The notes under the pieces are model-generated. The model was not told the origin of the DNA. It ran no database searches and saw only the letters and a program-made list of their open reading frames with translations. 64,000 nucleotides of DNA, taken from Serilophus lunatus (Eukaryota; Chordata; Aves; Passeriformes; Eurylaimidae). The stretch is from positions 1,037,776 to 1,101,775 of the forward strand of contig VXBA01001643.1 of the NCBI GenBank assembly GCA_013399895.1. The letters are read 5' to 3'. Made by a program: the position numbers and the translations under genes. Below are positions 45,101 through 57,042 of this stretch, piece after piece; the stretch's first letter is position 1; each line of letters starts with the position of its first letter.

Positions 45101-48100
45101 GCAAAAACTCTCCTCTCTCACCCATGGGGTTGTTTCTTTCCAAAACATTCAGCCCAGCTTTTTGGTTTTCCTCTTTGTGTCCTCCTTCACCGTTGCTGAA
45201 TTTCCAGGTTCCCGCTTGTGCAAGGGATAAAACTCCAGCTCCTCCCACTGCTTTAGGAAGCAGCAGCAGCACTGTCCACGGGGAAACTGAGGCAGGGGGA
45301 GGTGGTTGACTCCAGAGCCCGTGTCCTAAAGCCAGAAGTGCTGCCCAGGGCTGCAGGGCCATGGTTGCCCCTCCACAGCCCAGCCACGCTCCTCCCACGG
45401 GAAGGGATGCCAGAATGTTGGACCTGTTCTACCCAAACTCCCAGGGACAGAGCAGGAGAGCTCTCCTGAAGCAAACAGCTTCCCCCCATCCCGTGCAGGG
45501 CAGCAATGACACTCTTAACCCGTTCATGAGATGCTGCAGCCTTTCCCTGCTGCCCCGCTGGATCCAGCTGAGCGCGGCGCTGCCCCAGTGCCCGGCGCTC
45601 CCCCTCTGCCTCTGCACTCTCTGTCCAACCGGTTCTGCTCTTTATTTTTGTTTCAGGAGGATTATCTCCCCATCCATCTCCAGCTGACCCACCTGCCACC
45701 ACAGGCAGGCACAGGGCCAGGAGCAGGAGCAGGGTGGTTGCCCCGCGTCCCGCGTGGGATCAGCCAAGGAACAACATCCCCTCTTGCAAACAGGAGGCAC
45801 TTACCAGCTGTGCTGGGGATGGAGGATTTTTTAAGGCCAAGACAACAACAGACCAAGCTGCTTTTTTCATGTGAAGCCTCGGGAACTGACACTCTGGGAA
45901 GGAAGTTTCACGCTGCACAGAGGGGACAGCTCTGCGGTCTGCAAACATCTGGTTTGCAACACCCAGGAGCCCGTTCTGGCCAACAGCCCCAAGCCTGGAG
46001 CACGGGGGGTCTTAAAGATGCTGCAGCTGCTGGGAAGAGCCTGGCTGAGCTCCTGGCATCCCACACCACCCCGGGATCCCCAGCAAATCCCAGTTAGCCC
46101 TGGTTGTCTGAGAGCCAGGCTGGGCTGTTTCCACACTGAAGTGATGGCAGGTAACAGCAGGGCAGCACAGCCCAGCCCACGCAGCAGGACCCCCCCAAGG
46201 TGTGCAGGATGTCTCACCAAATCACAGCCACCCCACCAGCACTGCTGCAGCCCCTGGCACCACCTCCCGTGCCTGGAGCTGAGGATTTCAACAGGACTGG
46301 CCACCCTTCAGGCACTGAAATACACTGTCATCACTGGAAATGTAGAAAAAACAAGCCAGAAACACACCCAAAAAACAAACCATCCTGAGATGCCACTGTC
46401 CCGTGTCCCTCAGGATGAGGAACTTCAGGCCTGCTCCATCCTGGCTTGGGGACACAGCAGAGACAGATCTGCAGTTCCAGGCATTTTCCCTCCTCACCTC
46501 AGGGAGCTTGCATGAATTTTAAAATTTCCTGCCAAGTATCAATTGTGCAGATGTTGAATTCTTGGCAGGGACCTTGACCACGCTCCCTGAGGTACTAAGG
46601 AAAACTCTCTGGAGCACAGGCTCTGGCTGAACACTTCCCTGCAGCCCTGTAGCCACAGTGGTCCACAAAGGAACCCAGGGGGGAAGCAGAACAAATCCTT
46701 CTGACTGTGGGATTTCCATCTTGGTGCACTTTGCTTTCCACTTTGCTAATTAATTTAGTCCTGACCCCCCCACGAGCAGGGATGAGCCAGAGCCAGAGCA
46801 TCACTTCCAGGGACCCAGCTGCCTGAAATCCATCACATGCCTCACACAGTGTGGATAATCCAAGCAGAAACCACTGGAAAGGGCCACAGGGAGGCACAGC
46901 CACAACACTCCTTCCCACTGCAGCCTTGGCTCATGAGGATTTGGGTCCACAGGAATGATAAGAGAAGGGCTCTGTGGCAACACAACCTGCTTGGCAGCCC
47001 GACTTGGTCTGCATGAGCACCACTGATTTTCCTGGGAAACAAAAACCAAGAGGAGAAGCTGCACTGGGATAAGACAGCAGAGGCACGGAGAGATGCTGGG
47101 GCTGAACCCACGGTCAGTGCTGGGTGCTGAGCTGAGGGACCCCCTGCTGCCCCAGGGCTCCTCCAGCAACACTCCCCCAGACCCACCCAGCCCCTCGCAG
47201 CCCTGGGAAGGGCAGAACACGATCCTCCCTTTATATCAGGCTCTTGGCAAGCTCCCCTCACCCCTCGATGCATCCTGTTCACCGCTTTGCATCCGGCTTG
47301 GGAATTCCAGGATCACCTGCCTGGCTCCTTCCCCAGCCCCTCAGCAGTGTGTCCATGCCTGCTGCACCCCCCTCCCATCCCATCCCATCCCACCCCCACT
47401 GCGGGGGGGAAGAGCAGCAAACCCTCCCCAGCACCACCCGGACTCCCCCAGGAGCCACGAGTCCCCTTGGGCGAATAAATAAATTGGGGAAGTCAGAATC
47501 ACTCCTCGTAAAACATGGTGAAAATGTCTGGGGAGGAAGGAGAGGAAAAGCACAAATGTGTGCAGTGTCTTCCCAGCTCCCGAGCAAAAAGCTTGTCCTC
47601 TCCAGGAGGGCAATTGGCAAAAAAAGGAGCATCACTGTGAATACGGCGAGGAACAGGCAGAGATGATGCAGCTGGGAATGCAGGGCACCCCTGGGAGCCG
47701 CCCTGCTGAGTGCTCACAGCCCAAATCACAGCAGGGATTTGGGAAAGGGAGCCTATAAAACACCAGTAGTCCTGCCCTGGGTGCTTCATGGCACGGCAGC
47801 AGGGCAGGAGGACTCTGTAAGGCACTGCTGGCACACCAGGAGAAACCTGGGAAATACTCTCCTCTGCTCACTGGGAAAAAAACAACTCCTGAAGTCCTAT
47901 CCTGGTCCTCTTGCCAGGTGGGAAAAGCTCTCTGTTGGGAACAGGACATGGCAGTGCCGGCCTGAGCTGCAGCAACAATGGGATGGACTGCCAGGATGGA
48001 CCTACAAGCTCCTTGGAAAAGCTGGATGAGCCAGGGCTGACACAAAGACAGCAACTGGACCAGTGCACAGCAAACTGAACACCCCCCAGCTCCTTCCCAA

Positions 48101-48126
48101 GCCTGGCTTTGTAGTTTCACACTCTG
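42101..48126. other. Unique noncoding spacer
   Basis: Six kilobases with no recognisable gene. It contains a CA run (43,551-43,564), a run of nine G near 44,452-44,460 and a (CATCC)n run at about 47,375-47,391. A GTAAGT on the minus strand near 45,796 resembles a donor, but the reading before it matches no family. Confidence 0.55.
43551..43564. repeat. (CA)n microsatellite
   Basis: A short pure CA run of seven dinucleotides, preceded by TTAATTA. Confidence 0.9.
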
Positions 48127-48270
48127 AATCATGGAATGGTTTGGGATAAAAGGGACCTTAAAGCCCATCTCATTCCACCCCTGCCATGGGCAGGGACACC
48201 TCCCACTGTCCCAGGTGGCTCCAACCTGGCCTTGGGCACTTCCAGGGATGGGGCAGCCACAGCTTCTCTG
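48127..48270 (-). mobile_element. CR1 LINE 3'-end fragment, antisense
   Basis: The piece runs from ATCATGGAATGG through 'catgggcagggacacctccc' to 'cagccacagcttctctg'. The block GGTTTGGGATAAAAGG has diverged from the usual GGTTGGAAGG. Confidence 0.93.
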
Positions 48271-50113
48271 TTGCCATCACATGAACCACCTTCCAGCAGC
48301 TGAGGAGCATCGGGGCTGCCCTCAGGCATCATCCTCCTCATCCTCCTCATCCCACTGACACAGGCCAGGACCAGGGATGGGCATGGAAAGCTGGGCTTGG
48401 TTCCCAAGAGGGAAAGGAAGGTTTGGTATGTAGCACTTCTACAAGGAACAGAAGCCTCTCATTTCAGAGCTCATTTGGCTGCTCCAGGGAAATGAAGGGG
48501 AGTGGGGAGATAAGAGGGAGGCCAAGGGACACAGCCCTGTGCCCCAGCTGCCCCCAGGCACTGCTGTGGCTCAGGAGGGGCAATGCCCATTCCTGTGCTT
48601 CAGGAACAGGGATGGAGAGAGGAAGACAAAAGGGACGCTTTGTGGAGAGGCTGAATTAATTCAGCTTCATGCAAAAGGAAATTTGTTCCCTCTGCCAGAA
48701 GGAAAACAAAATGGAGCAAGCAGGGAAAGGAGTGGTTCAGCACAGCCTGGCATCCCAAAGGCAGCCAGCACTGCCCCGTGCACCACGCCAGGGGCACCCT
48801 GTGCACCCCAGTCCACAGTGCAGCACCTCCAATTAGGATGCCAGGGGACAGGGAATGAAAGGGAAGAGCAACTCTGCTTAATTGAGAGAGTGCAGCCAGG
48901 CCCTGCTCGCCCAAGATTATCCGGAGGAATGCAAGTCTCCTTTACAGCGAGTTCATCCGCTCGAAACACAAATGAATAGAGCAGACTCCAGGCGGGAGAG
49001 GAAAAGAAAAATAAAGCTTCATATGACCTGGATTTAGGGTTGGGATGAGATCTGGTGACTGCCCGAGGACCAGAGAGTGGTTACACGCTCCTGCCCCGCT
49101 GCAGCCCCACTTGGTGCCTTCCTCCAAAAGCATCAATCCCAACCACAAAACCTGCTCCAGTGGGAGCCCTGAGCTCCTCATCTCCCCCCAGGGAATGTCA
49201 TTAATGCTCCCTCTGCTCTCCAGCCAACCTGCACGGCCCTCCTGGCACCCAGAACAAAGCCATCTCCTCTCTCCCTGGTCCCTAAGTTTGGACAGTGAGC
49301 AGCTGGAAGGAGCCAGCTGAGGCAGAGCCAGCCCCCCCCAGTCAGCTCCAGCAGGAAAGGGACACACATCTGGGCCTGTCCCACTGCAAAGGGAAGGCAA
49401 AAAGCATCTGCCAGCCAGTTTTACCCAGGTCTCATTCCAGTCAGAAAGCTGAGAGCCCCCAGTCACCCACACCTCCCAGTGGTGCTCCAGTACCCCAGGG
49501 AGCTCTTGTTTAGTCCTGCATCCATTGGATCCCCGCTGGTTTACTCCCAGGGGGCAAAATTCATCCTTGGCATGGACAGGGAACAAAGCATCTTCAGAAG
49601 AGACCACTAAGACCACACACCTGCCACCTGCACCAGGGGCTGGATCCCCAAAACCAGCGAGGCTCAAAGCTCCTCCTTCCCTGCTTGAGTTCTTGGGGAA
49701 ACCAGGGAGCTGCAAAAATCCCAAATCCTTCTGGGGATCTCAGATGAAGGGATTGTTACTCCTCCCAGAGTTGGCAGTTGGAGAATCACCCTTAAAAATT
49801 CCCATTCCTGACTATATCCAAGGGAATCATGTGCCTGGAGCAGGGGGAATTCAGCCCCAGAGGAGCCCTGCTCTCCCCAAGGCCTTTCCACACTGAAACA
49901 CATCCCATCTAACGCCACCTGTGCAGGGATAAAGGAGCTTTGTGCAACGCTCATCTCTCAACACATTCCCATATGGAATGTGATCACATTGGACTTATCT
50001 CAGCAGGGCTTTGAAATCCCCCCTGCTCCCAACACAACCACAGATGCCATGAAAGGGAAGTTGGGATAGTGGCAGCTCCAGCACCACCAGAGGAGCTGAG
50101 AAATCATCACCAC
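48271..50113. other. Unique noncoding spacer
   Basis: A (CAT/CCT)n low-complexity run lies at 48,327-48,351, directly beside the CR1 piece. The rest is unique. A 260-codon minus-strand frame (48,942-49,724) has no recognisable family and overlaps open plus-strand frames, so it is not called a gene. Confidence 0.55.
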
Positions 50114-50272
50114 AGAGTCATGGAATGGTTTGCTTTGGAATAGACCTTAATGATCATCTCATCCCACTCCCTGCCCTGGGCAGGGACACCTTCCACCATC
50201 CCAGGTGACTCCAACCCAGCCTTGGGCACTTCCAGGGATGGGGCAGCCACAGCTTCTCTGGGCAGCCTGTCT
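50114..50272 (-). mobile_element. CR1 LINE 3'-end fragment, antisense
   Basis: The piece contains AGTCATGGAATGGTTTG, 'gggcagggacaccttccacc' and 'cagccacagcttctctgggc'. Its 'gctttggaatagacc' segment is more diverged than in the other copies. Confidence 0.92.
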
Positions 50273-51013
50273 TGCATGAAAGATTAAACTCAGCTTAACC
50301 TCTTGGTCAGGAGCAAGGCAATGCCACAGAAATGAGCAGGACCTTGGCTCAGGGTGGGCACCCTCAGGGCCACAGTGGCCTCATGGCTCCCACCCCACTG
50401 GGCCCTGGGCTTCCCCCCAGGGATATATCTCCCTTCACCCAGCACAGCAGGGATTAGCCCTCAGCCTCACATGGATAAGCATCTTCCCACCAAAGGATCT
50501 CAAAGTATCCCCTTCCCAAAGCTCCTCCTATTCTTCTTCCTCCTCCTCCTCCTCCTCTTCCTCCGGGACCTGCTCTGCAGGGACCTTGAGGTGCTCACAA
50601 TAAATGTGGTGGCTTAAAGATTCACCCAGATCCAACAAAAAGAAATAAAAGGTTAAACAAGCAGAGAAAGCAATTGCAAGTCCATCCAAGAGCAACATCG
50701 TTTGGCAACTTTGTTTGGAAAAATTAATAATTCTGCAAAATTTCAAGAGGAGGGAAGTGGATGGGGAGAGGGAGAGAAAAGGCAGCTTGGAAGTCCAGAA
50801 ACTCCCTTCAACTTTCTATCCACAACCAGAAGCAAGGCTGGGAAATAAGGAGCAACACAACATATTGTTGATGACTTTTCCATTAAATCCTCACATTTAA
50901 ACCCCCTCTTTGTATTCCAACCTTTGCTTGCAGCCTCAGCAGGCCCCACTTCTTTTTTTTTCTCCCCCCTCTCCCCTCCCTCTTTTTTAATAATAATAAT
51001 ATAAAAAAAAAAA
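50273..51013. other. Spacer with simple-sequence tracts
   Basis: A (TCC)n run lies at about 50,531-50,564. A long pyrimidine tract at about 50,949-50,996 passes directly into (TAA)n and an A-run ending at 51,013. No gene is seen. Confidence 0.65.
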
Positions 51014-51250
51014 GTTATATGACTTTAATTAAATGCACTTATTAAAAGGGTGAAATATTTGGAGAGGCTGTTTTTACGCTGGAGGCACATTTTCCAGCGT
51101 GCTGCAGAGTGTCTGCATCCGCCCGCCCCAGGCCAGTTTTAATGCACAAATAAATCCCCACCTGAAGTGCTGACAGGTTATTATGCAGTGTGGCAGCCAA
51201 CTAAAGTAAACACAGGGGCACGGTTTTAACCTCTTGCAGTCGCAGAGCCT
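51014..51250. promoter_or_regulatory. Candidate conserved noncoding element with hairpin
   Basis: After the simple repeat the sequence becomes unique and motif-rich: TTTAATTAAATGC, CTTATTAAA, TGACAG (51,171-51,176) followed by TTATTATGC, and GTAAACA (51,206-51,212). A perfect 8-bp inverted repeat, ACGCTGGA (51,076-51,083) and TCCAGCGT (51,093-51,100), lies inside. HOX/TALE and forkhead motifs together suggest a developmental enhancer. No coding frame is convincing. Confidence 0.35.
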
Positions 51251-51621
51251 CTCCCCCTCCGAGGAGAGCTCAGGTAGGGATGTCCAGCAGCAAAAGCATC
51301 GTCCCCAGGTCCCCTCCGAGCCCCCCCCTCTGGACAGCCCTGAGCTGGGACAGGGCAGGTGGCTGTGGGAGCATCCCCCTGGCATCCAGCACATTCCAAC
51401 CTCTTGTGGGCTGATGGACCAACCCCTCCAGGATTCAGTAAATAAAGAAGAATAAAGTAATAGGGTTGTGAAGATGCTCCGAGGGTTGGAGCTTCTCTGC
51501 CACAGGCACAGACTGGGAGGACTTGGAGCCCCTTCCAGTGCCCTAAAGGGAGCTCACAAAAGAGGGATGTGTTTTACACAGGCAGATAACGACAGGACAA
51601 GGAGGAACAGTTTTGAACTAA
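51251..51621. other. Unique spacer
   Basis: A donor-like GTAGGG follows CTCAG near 51,275. No gene or repeat is recognised. Confidence 0.55.
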
Positions 51622-51839
51622 AAGAGGAGACATTTAGATGAGATGTGAGAGAAATTCTCCCGTGTGAGGGTGGGCAGGCCCTGGCACAGGCTGCCCAGAG
51701 AAGCTGTGGCTGCCCCATCCCTGGAAGTGTCCAAGGTCAGGATGGAGCAACCTGGGACAGTGGGAGGTGTCCCTGCCCATGGCAGGGGGTGGGACTGGAT
51801 GGGTTTTAAGGTCCCTTCCAACCCAAACCATTCCATGAT
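51622..51839 (+). mobile_element. CR1 LINE 3'-end fragment, sense
   Basis: One of the better preserved copies. It has ACATTTAGATGAGATG, the 'ctgcccagagaagctgtgg' block, 'gtgtccctgcccatggcagg' and the terminus 'ccaacccaaaccattccatg'. Confidence 0.95.
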
Positions 51840-53629
51840 AACAGGAAAGGACTGCCTGTCCCAGCTGGAATGCAAGGCTGGAGAGGTGTCAAGTGATGGA
51901 AAACATCCTCTCCCGTGGATGCCTCCCAACACCAGCCCTGAGGGCTCAAGTTCCTGGGATGCCAGTCTGGTGGACCTGACCCCTGGATGGTGCAGACAAC
52001 ATCTCCCCATTAAACCACAGCGGATTTGCATCCACGTTTTCAAAAGCCCAGCCCGGGGTTTGCATATTCCTTTGTCAGTGGTGAAGATGGAGCAGATAAT
52101 GGACAAACTCAAACAAATACAGAGAGGAAGGAACCAAACCTACAAAGCTGCTGCTGTCTTTGAGGGCACGGGGAAAGGTGGCAGCTCTCCTACTGCAGTG
52201 TTGGAACAAACCCCTGCCAGCCCAGGAGACACGGGAGTTTCACCAGAGCTCCCACATTTGGAAACAGCAACATTTAATTCCACACATCCAGGTCCAGGCA
52301 CCAAACGGGCTCAACTCCCACACCTCCCCACCGCAATTAACAGCCACTAATGACTCTGTGCACTCAGGCCTTGGCAAAGCCAAACCATCAGGGCGAACTC
52401 AGCTCAGCTGCCAAAACCAGCACCTCCCAAAGCCAGGGCACCCCTCTCCCAGGGGGATGCACCAAGCTCTTCTTCCCTGGGGTGAAAGGATGTTGAAGCC
52501 ATCCCACTTCCCAAGGAGACAGAAGACCCCACAGCATCCCAACCTCTTGCACAGTGCACAAGGAATTCTCTGCCAGAATAAGCAATTCCCACAGAAAGGC
52601 TGGTGCTGGAGGAAGATATTCATCCACCCACGAGGCTGCTGGACACCCCTGTCACACACAGCCTGAGGGCACCAGCATCCTCCTCGGATGGGACCAGGGA
52701 TCTCTGCCCCTTCTGGTCACTTGGCCAGCACGTGGCACAGACAGGCTCCAACAGAAACATCCCTCTTGTCTTAAAAAATTAAGGCCCTTTGCTTTGCTTC
52801 CACATCTGACAAGACGCCGCATGCTTTGCTAATCCTTGGAGGAGATTAACTTTTTATTTAGAATTCCTTCCTCTAAATGTGGCAATTATGAAGGGTGGTA
52901 GGGTGTTTTTTTTTTTTCCTTCCTTCTTTAAGCTCTTGGCAAGGGAACACTTTCTCCAAGTTGGCTGAAAAGGGTTAGTTCAAAGTGGATCTCGCCTTAC
53001 TTCCCCCCCTCTCTGATCCAACCCACGGGAGCCTCCTGCACAAGGGGATGCCCCTGGTCTCACTCATCACCCCAGGCTGATGTTGTTCATGTGAAAATGC
53101 AGAGGCAGTGCCCATTTTTGGAAGAGGAAGGGAGAAGCTGTCCCAGTCCTGGGAGAAGATTTGGTGCACGAATCCAACGCTGTGGAACCCATCCGCCGCC
53201 GGCAGATCCTCAAAGGCACCTGAACTGCTCCTCTGCTGGCTCAGGAGCCAGAAAAGGGACATATTTCACCCCAAAATGGCTGCAGAAAGCCAGGCCTGGA
53301 GCACCCACAGGGATAAGAAAGGCATCATCTGCTCCAAGGAATCCCAAAACCACAAAGCTTTACCTCTGCCAACACCAGAAGGGACTCGTCCTGCTGAGCC
53401 AGTCCCTGGGCACAGCCCTCCCCTCTCCCATGTCTGCCCATGGGCTTGGATGTGGGATGGCCACTGCCAACTGCTGCCAATTCCTGACCCTTGGGCTTGG
53501 CCATCTTGGGAGCTGCTGCTGGAGTTATGGGACCATGAGCATCACCTGGGAGGAAGAAGCAGCAACCTCCTGACAACTGGGGATGCAGGAATGGGTTGGG
53601 AAAAGCACCTTTTATGTCATTTAGAAACT
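51840..53629. other. Unique noncoding spacer
   Basis: A T-run of about 13 lies near 52,906-52,918. Several stop-free frames overlap between 51.6 and 53.6 kb on both strands, some running through the CR1 piece. None is recognisable. Confidence 0.55.
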
Positions 53630-53827
53630 CACAGAGTCAAGGTTTGACTTTGAAGGCACCTTAGAGATCACCTCAACCCCTTCAGGGACACCTCCCACTG
53701 TCCCAGGCGGCTCCAACCCGTCCTTGGACACTTCCAGGGATGGGGCAGCCACAGCTTCTCTGGGCACCCTGTGCCAGGGCCTGCCCACCCTCACAGCCAA
53801 GAGTTTCTTCTCAAAGTTCAATCTAAC
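53630..53827 (-). mobile_element. CR1 LINE 3'-end fragment, antisense
   Basis: The piece contains 'gggacacctcccactgtccc', 'cagccacagcttctctgggc' and GAGTTTCTTCTCAAAG. The stretch corresponding to 'ccctgccatgggca' is missing, a small internal deletion. The terminus is strongly diverged (TCAAGGTTTGACTTTGAAGG). Confidence 0.92.
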
Positions 53828-54850
53828 AGGCTGAACAACTCCAACTCTCCCTTCCCACAGCTGGTTTTTAGGGCTTGACATCACAGCTGAAGTTCTGTCG
53901 GTGCTGAATTAGAGGCCCCAACACAACAGCACTGATGCAGACCCACAGTCATGCCATGAGCTGAACCAGAGTCAACCACCCCAAGGAGAAGCACCAGTGC
54001 TAAGGAGACCTCTGGCCACAGGGACATTTGGACTCAACTCAGTCACATCGTTTTCCCAAAACACAAATTCAACCTAAAACCAAAGCATAGATACAGGATA
54101 CAGATCCAAAATCATGAGAACACAATTTTTGCATGGAAGTACCAGCCCATCCCTGTGCAGATCCCAGCCCTGAGCTCCAGGGCAGCTGTTTCCACTCAAC
54201 AGGCACAAAGTGACTCCAGCAGCAGTGGAGCAGCTCATGGGAAACTTGAGGAAGGATGCCCTGAACAGAGCAAAGATAACCCTTACTGAACACCGAGAAA
54301 AAGGGGGGAAAAGGAGGGGAAAAAAAAAATGCATCAAGTGCCTGTAGCTGTCAGAAAACATTTCTGCAGTTTGGCAAGACAGACACAAGTAATTTAGCAC
54401 AGCCTTGCTGGGGTATATTACCCTGTCAGTCTGGATGATATGAATTTAATCACTCAGAGCAGATCAAAGCTCAGCAGCACTCGTGGTGGTGGGCTGGACA
54501 CAGGGATCAGCAGAGGATGGATGTGCAGGGAGTGAGAGGAGCAGGAAAAGCCCCAGGCTGCTCCCGGGATGTCACCTGCCCACAGGGACTGTCTCACCAC
54601 AGGGTGCTCAAGGTCTGTGATACAAGCCAAAAAGTCAGGGCCACGGTGGGATTCTTGGGGGCTGCCCTGCACAGGTCCAAGAGTTGGATGATCCTCCTGA
54701 GCCCCTTCCCTGCCATTCCATGACATGTCCAGTCTCAGGCAGAGAACAGCGGGAGTTTGATGGCTCAGCACAACATTTCTCAACACTTCCAGAAGCAATG
54801 CTTTGCAATGCTATTTTTAATCCCTCTCTTTTTTTTTGTTTAATTTGCAG
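53828..54850. other. Unique noncoding spacer
   Basis: Contains an A-run near 54,321-54,329. It ends with a long T-rich tract and TTTAATTTGCAG, a strong splice-acceptor-like sequence ending at 54,850. No gene is recognised. Confidence 0.55.
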
Positions 54851-55060
54851 AAGTTCAGCCCAGACTTCAGCAGCTCCAAAGGCCACCAGAGACCCCAGCG
54901 TGCTTCCCAATTAACCAGCACAGCCGCCCCTGCCCGATTACGCCGTTACATAAACCTAATTAGCAGGGCTCCACTTTCAGCATGGCAAATGGCTCCACTA
55001 ATCCGGGATTTGTCCTCCTAGAAACTAATTTAATCATACAGTGCCAGCCAGGCTGCTCAC
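54851..55060. promoter_or_regulatory. Conserved-element or exon-like block after a strong acceptor
   Basis: A T-rich tract and GCAG (to 54,850) precede sequence open for 56 codons to TAG at 55,019-55,021. The translation is Ser/Arg-rich and unfamiliar. The second half holds CAATTAACC, CCTAATTAGC, ACTAATCC (OTX-type TAATCC) and AATTTAATCAT, which favours a homeobox-rich noncoding element over an exon. No matching donor or coding neighbour is seen. Confidence 0.33.
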
Positions 55061-56872
55061 GTGGCCGAGGTGAGAGCAGCCCCCAAATCTCTCTGCCCCC
55101 AGTAATGAGCCATTAGAGGTAAGCCAAGCCTCGGCAGCGGAGCTCTCGGGGACCCTAATCCTCTGAAACAGCCCCAGACAGGATCTGCTGCTTAAAAAAA
55201 AATAATGAAAAAAATACCTCGAGAGAGATTTGGGGGGAAAGGATGTGATTAGGCTGCAGCAAACCTGCAGGCTTGGCTGGTGCCCACAGCAGAGCTGGAG
55301 CCAGCACCAACAGCACCTGCACGGGATGGAGGCTATGGACATGTCACCTCATCCCAAAACAGGCAGCAACTCTGCTGAATCCTTCCAAAGCCCTTCCAAA
55401 CAACTTTTAAACCTGTGGTACACGATAGGGAAGTTCATGTGCTGCCAACCTCAGCAGGAGCAGCTCTTACTTAAACTAATCTTAATTAAGGATCTCCAGG
55501 ATAACCCAACATCAATAGCAGGATTCCCCAGGCAAGGGAGGACAGCACCAGCACACAGTAATTGTGTCACTCCTCAAGCTCAGTGCACTTTGAAATCATG
55601 GTATTTAAAAAATAAAACAATCCCGAGATCTGAACATCGAGAAAATTTTGATTATATCCCCTTTTATTTGCTTCCTGCCTCTTGAAACGTCAGGGTTGTG
55701 TTACCACACAGACACAGCTCCAGGTCCTCGCTCAGAGCCCATCCAAGCCCAGCCCCAGTGAGCAGAGCAGGGCCCAGCTACGGGATGGGTTTCACAGGGC
55801 ACCCACTCAGTATTTCACTGTTGACACTCTTTCCTCTGGCCAAGTGTAACCATTTTTCCCCTGGACTGTGGAAAGGTGAAGCAAGGACATCTGCAGCCAA
55901 GCAGCATCCAGAGCTCTGGCAGCCACTCTGCAGCAACTTTAATTTATAACACACTCATGGTAACTTGGAGAAAGGCAGAAATTGGACTCCTAATCCCTAA
56001 AATTAAAGGGAATCCAGAAATCACAATTTGGGAGTTTTCTTCCTTCTGAGCTTTCCACTAGACAACTTGTTTCTGGCTTAAGAAAGTTGGCTTTCCCAGA
56101 CAGCCTTAAATAAGTATTAAATCCAACACTGACATATGGCTTCATCATCCCAGAGGATCCCAAAAACCCTTTTGCAAGGAAAACTCCACCTCCTGGGCAG
56201 ACTTGGTGGACCGAGTTCTGAGCTCCTGAGATTGCAAACCTGACTTGCCTGTTCCCTTAGATGCAGGAGCAGGTCTAGAAACCTCCTTTGTGCTTCAAGC
56301 CCGGTGTGTCCAGGGTGGAACAGAGCCACGGGCACCTGACCCAGCCCTTTCCCCCGGGCAGGGGAAGGACCCGGGGGCACAGCAACCCCCCAGCTCCCCC
56401 CAGGGCAGCCTTATCACCCGCGGCACCACAAACAGGCCATAAAGGAGCCCGGGGTTGGGAGGTGACAGCTGTGCTCCAGGTGTGCTCCAGGTGGGGCGGC
56501 TCCCTTTCATCTCAGGCCCCACGTTCAGCTCAAACCCTGGCAAAGGTTTGAGTGCAACAGTAAAAAATCAGGATGGGCTTCCAGGCTGGAGGGAGTCCTT
56601 GGGAATTTTTTTTTTTCTTTTTCTTCCTCCTCAGCATCCGTTGGGCACAAGAAGGCAGGCTGGGCTCTGCTGGCACATACCCCACGTTCCCTGCCCCATC
56701 CCAAGGGATGGAGGATGGTTCCAGGGAGGGCACATCCAGCTGCAAGAGCCCCACGACCAGTTCAAAGGGAAGGACCCGGCTGTGGGACCACCACTGACCT
56801 GGCAGCTCCCAGGGCACCTGCTGCAGTCCTGGCACACAACTCTGGCACACAGCAAAGCCCAGGACTTCCCAA
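55061..56872. other. Unique noncoding spacer
   Basis: Donor-like GTAAGCC at about 55,122 and A-runs near 55,193-55,214 are the only distinctive signals up to 56 kb. A 12-bp direct duplication (TGCTCCAGGTG type) lies near 56,470-56,494. A T-run lies near 56,607-56,615. No gene is seen. Confidence 0.55.
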
Positions 56873-57042
56873 CGCTGCCCAGAGAAGCTGTGGCTGCCCC
56901 ATTCCTGGAAGTGTCCAAGGCCAGGCTGGACAGGGCTTGGAACAACCTGGGATAGTGGAAGGTGTCCCTGCCCATGGCAGGAGGATGGAACAAAATGAGC
57001 TTTAAGGTCCTTCCAACCCAAACCATTCCATGATTCTGTGAT
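56873..57042 (+). mobile_element. CR1 LINE 3'-end fragment, sense, with terminal octamer
   Basis: The piece begins at CTGCCCAGAGAAGC and includes 'gctggacagggcttggaac'. It ends in CCATTCCATGATTCTGTGATG, so about one and a half octamers are present. It lacks the 5' 'ttagattagatatcagg' part. Confidence 0.94.

Noticed and set aside
48942..49724. 260-codon minus-strand frame
   Set aside because: Overlaps open plus-strand frames. Trp/Gly/Cys-rich composition is typical of reverse-read GC-rich noncoding DNA.
55083..55128. 16-base microexon between CCCCCAG and GTAAGCC
   Set aside because: Such tiny exons are rare, and no coding neighbour or conserved reading supports it.
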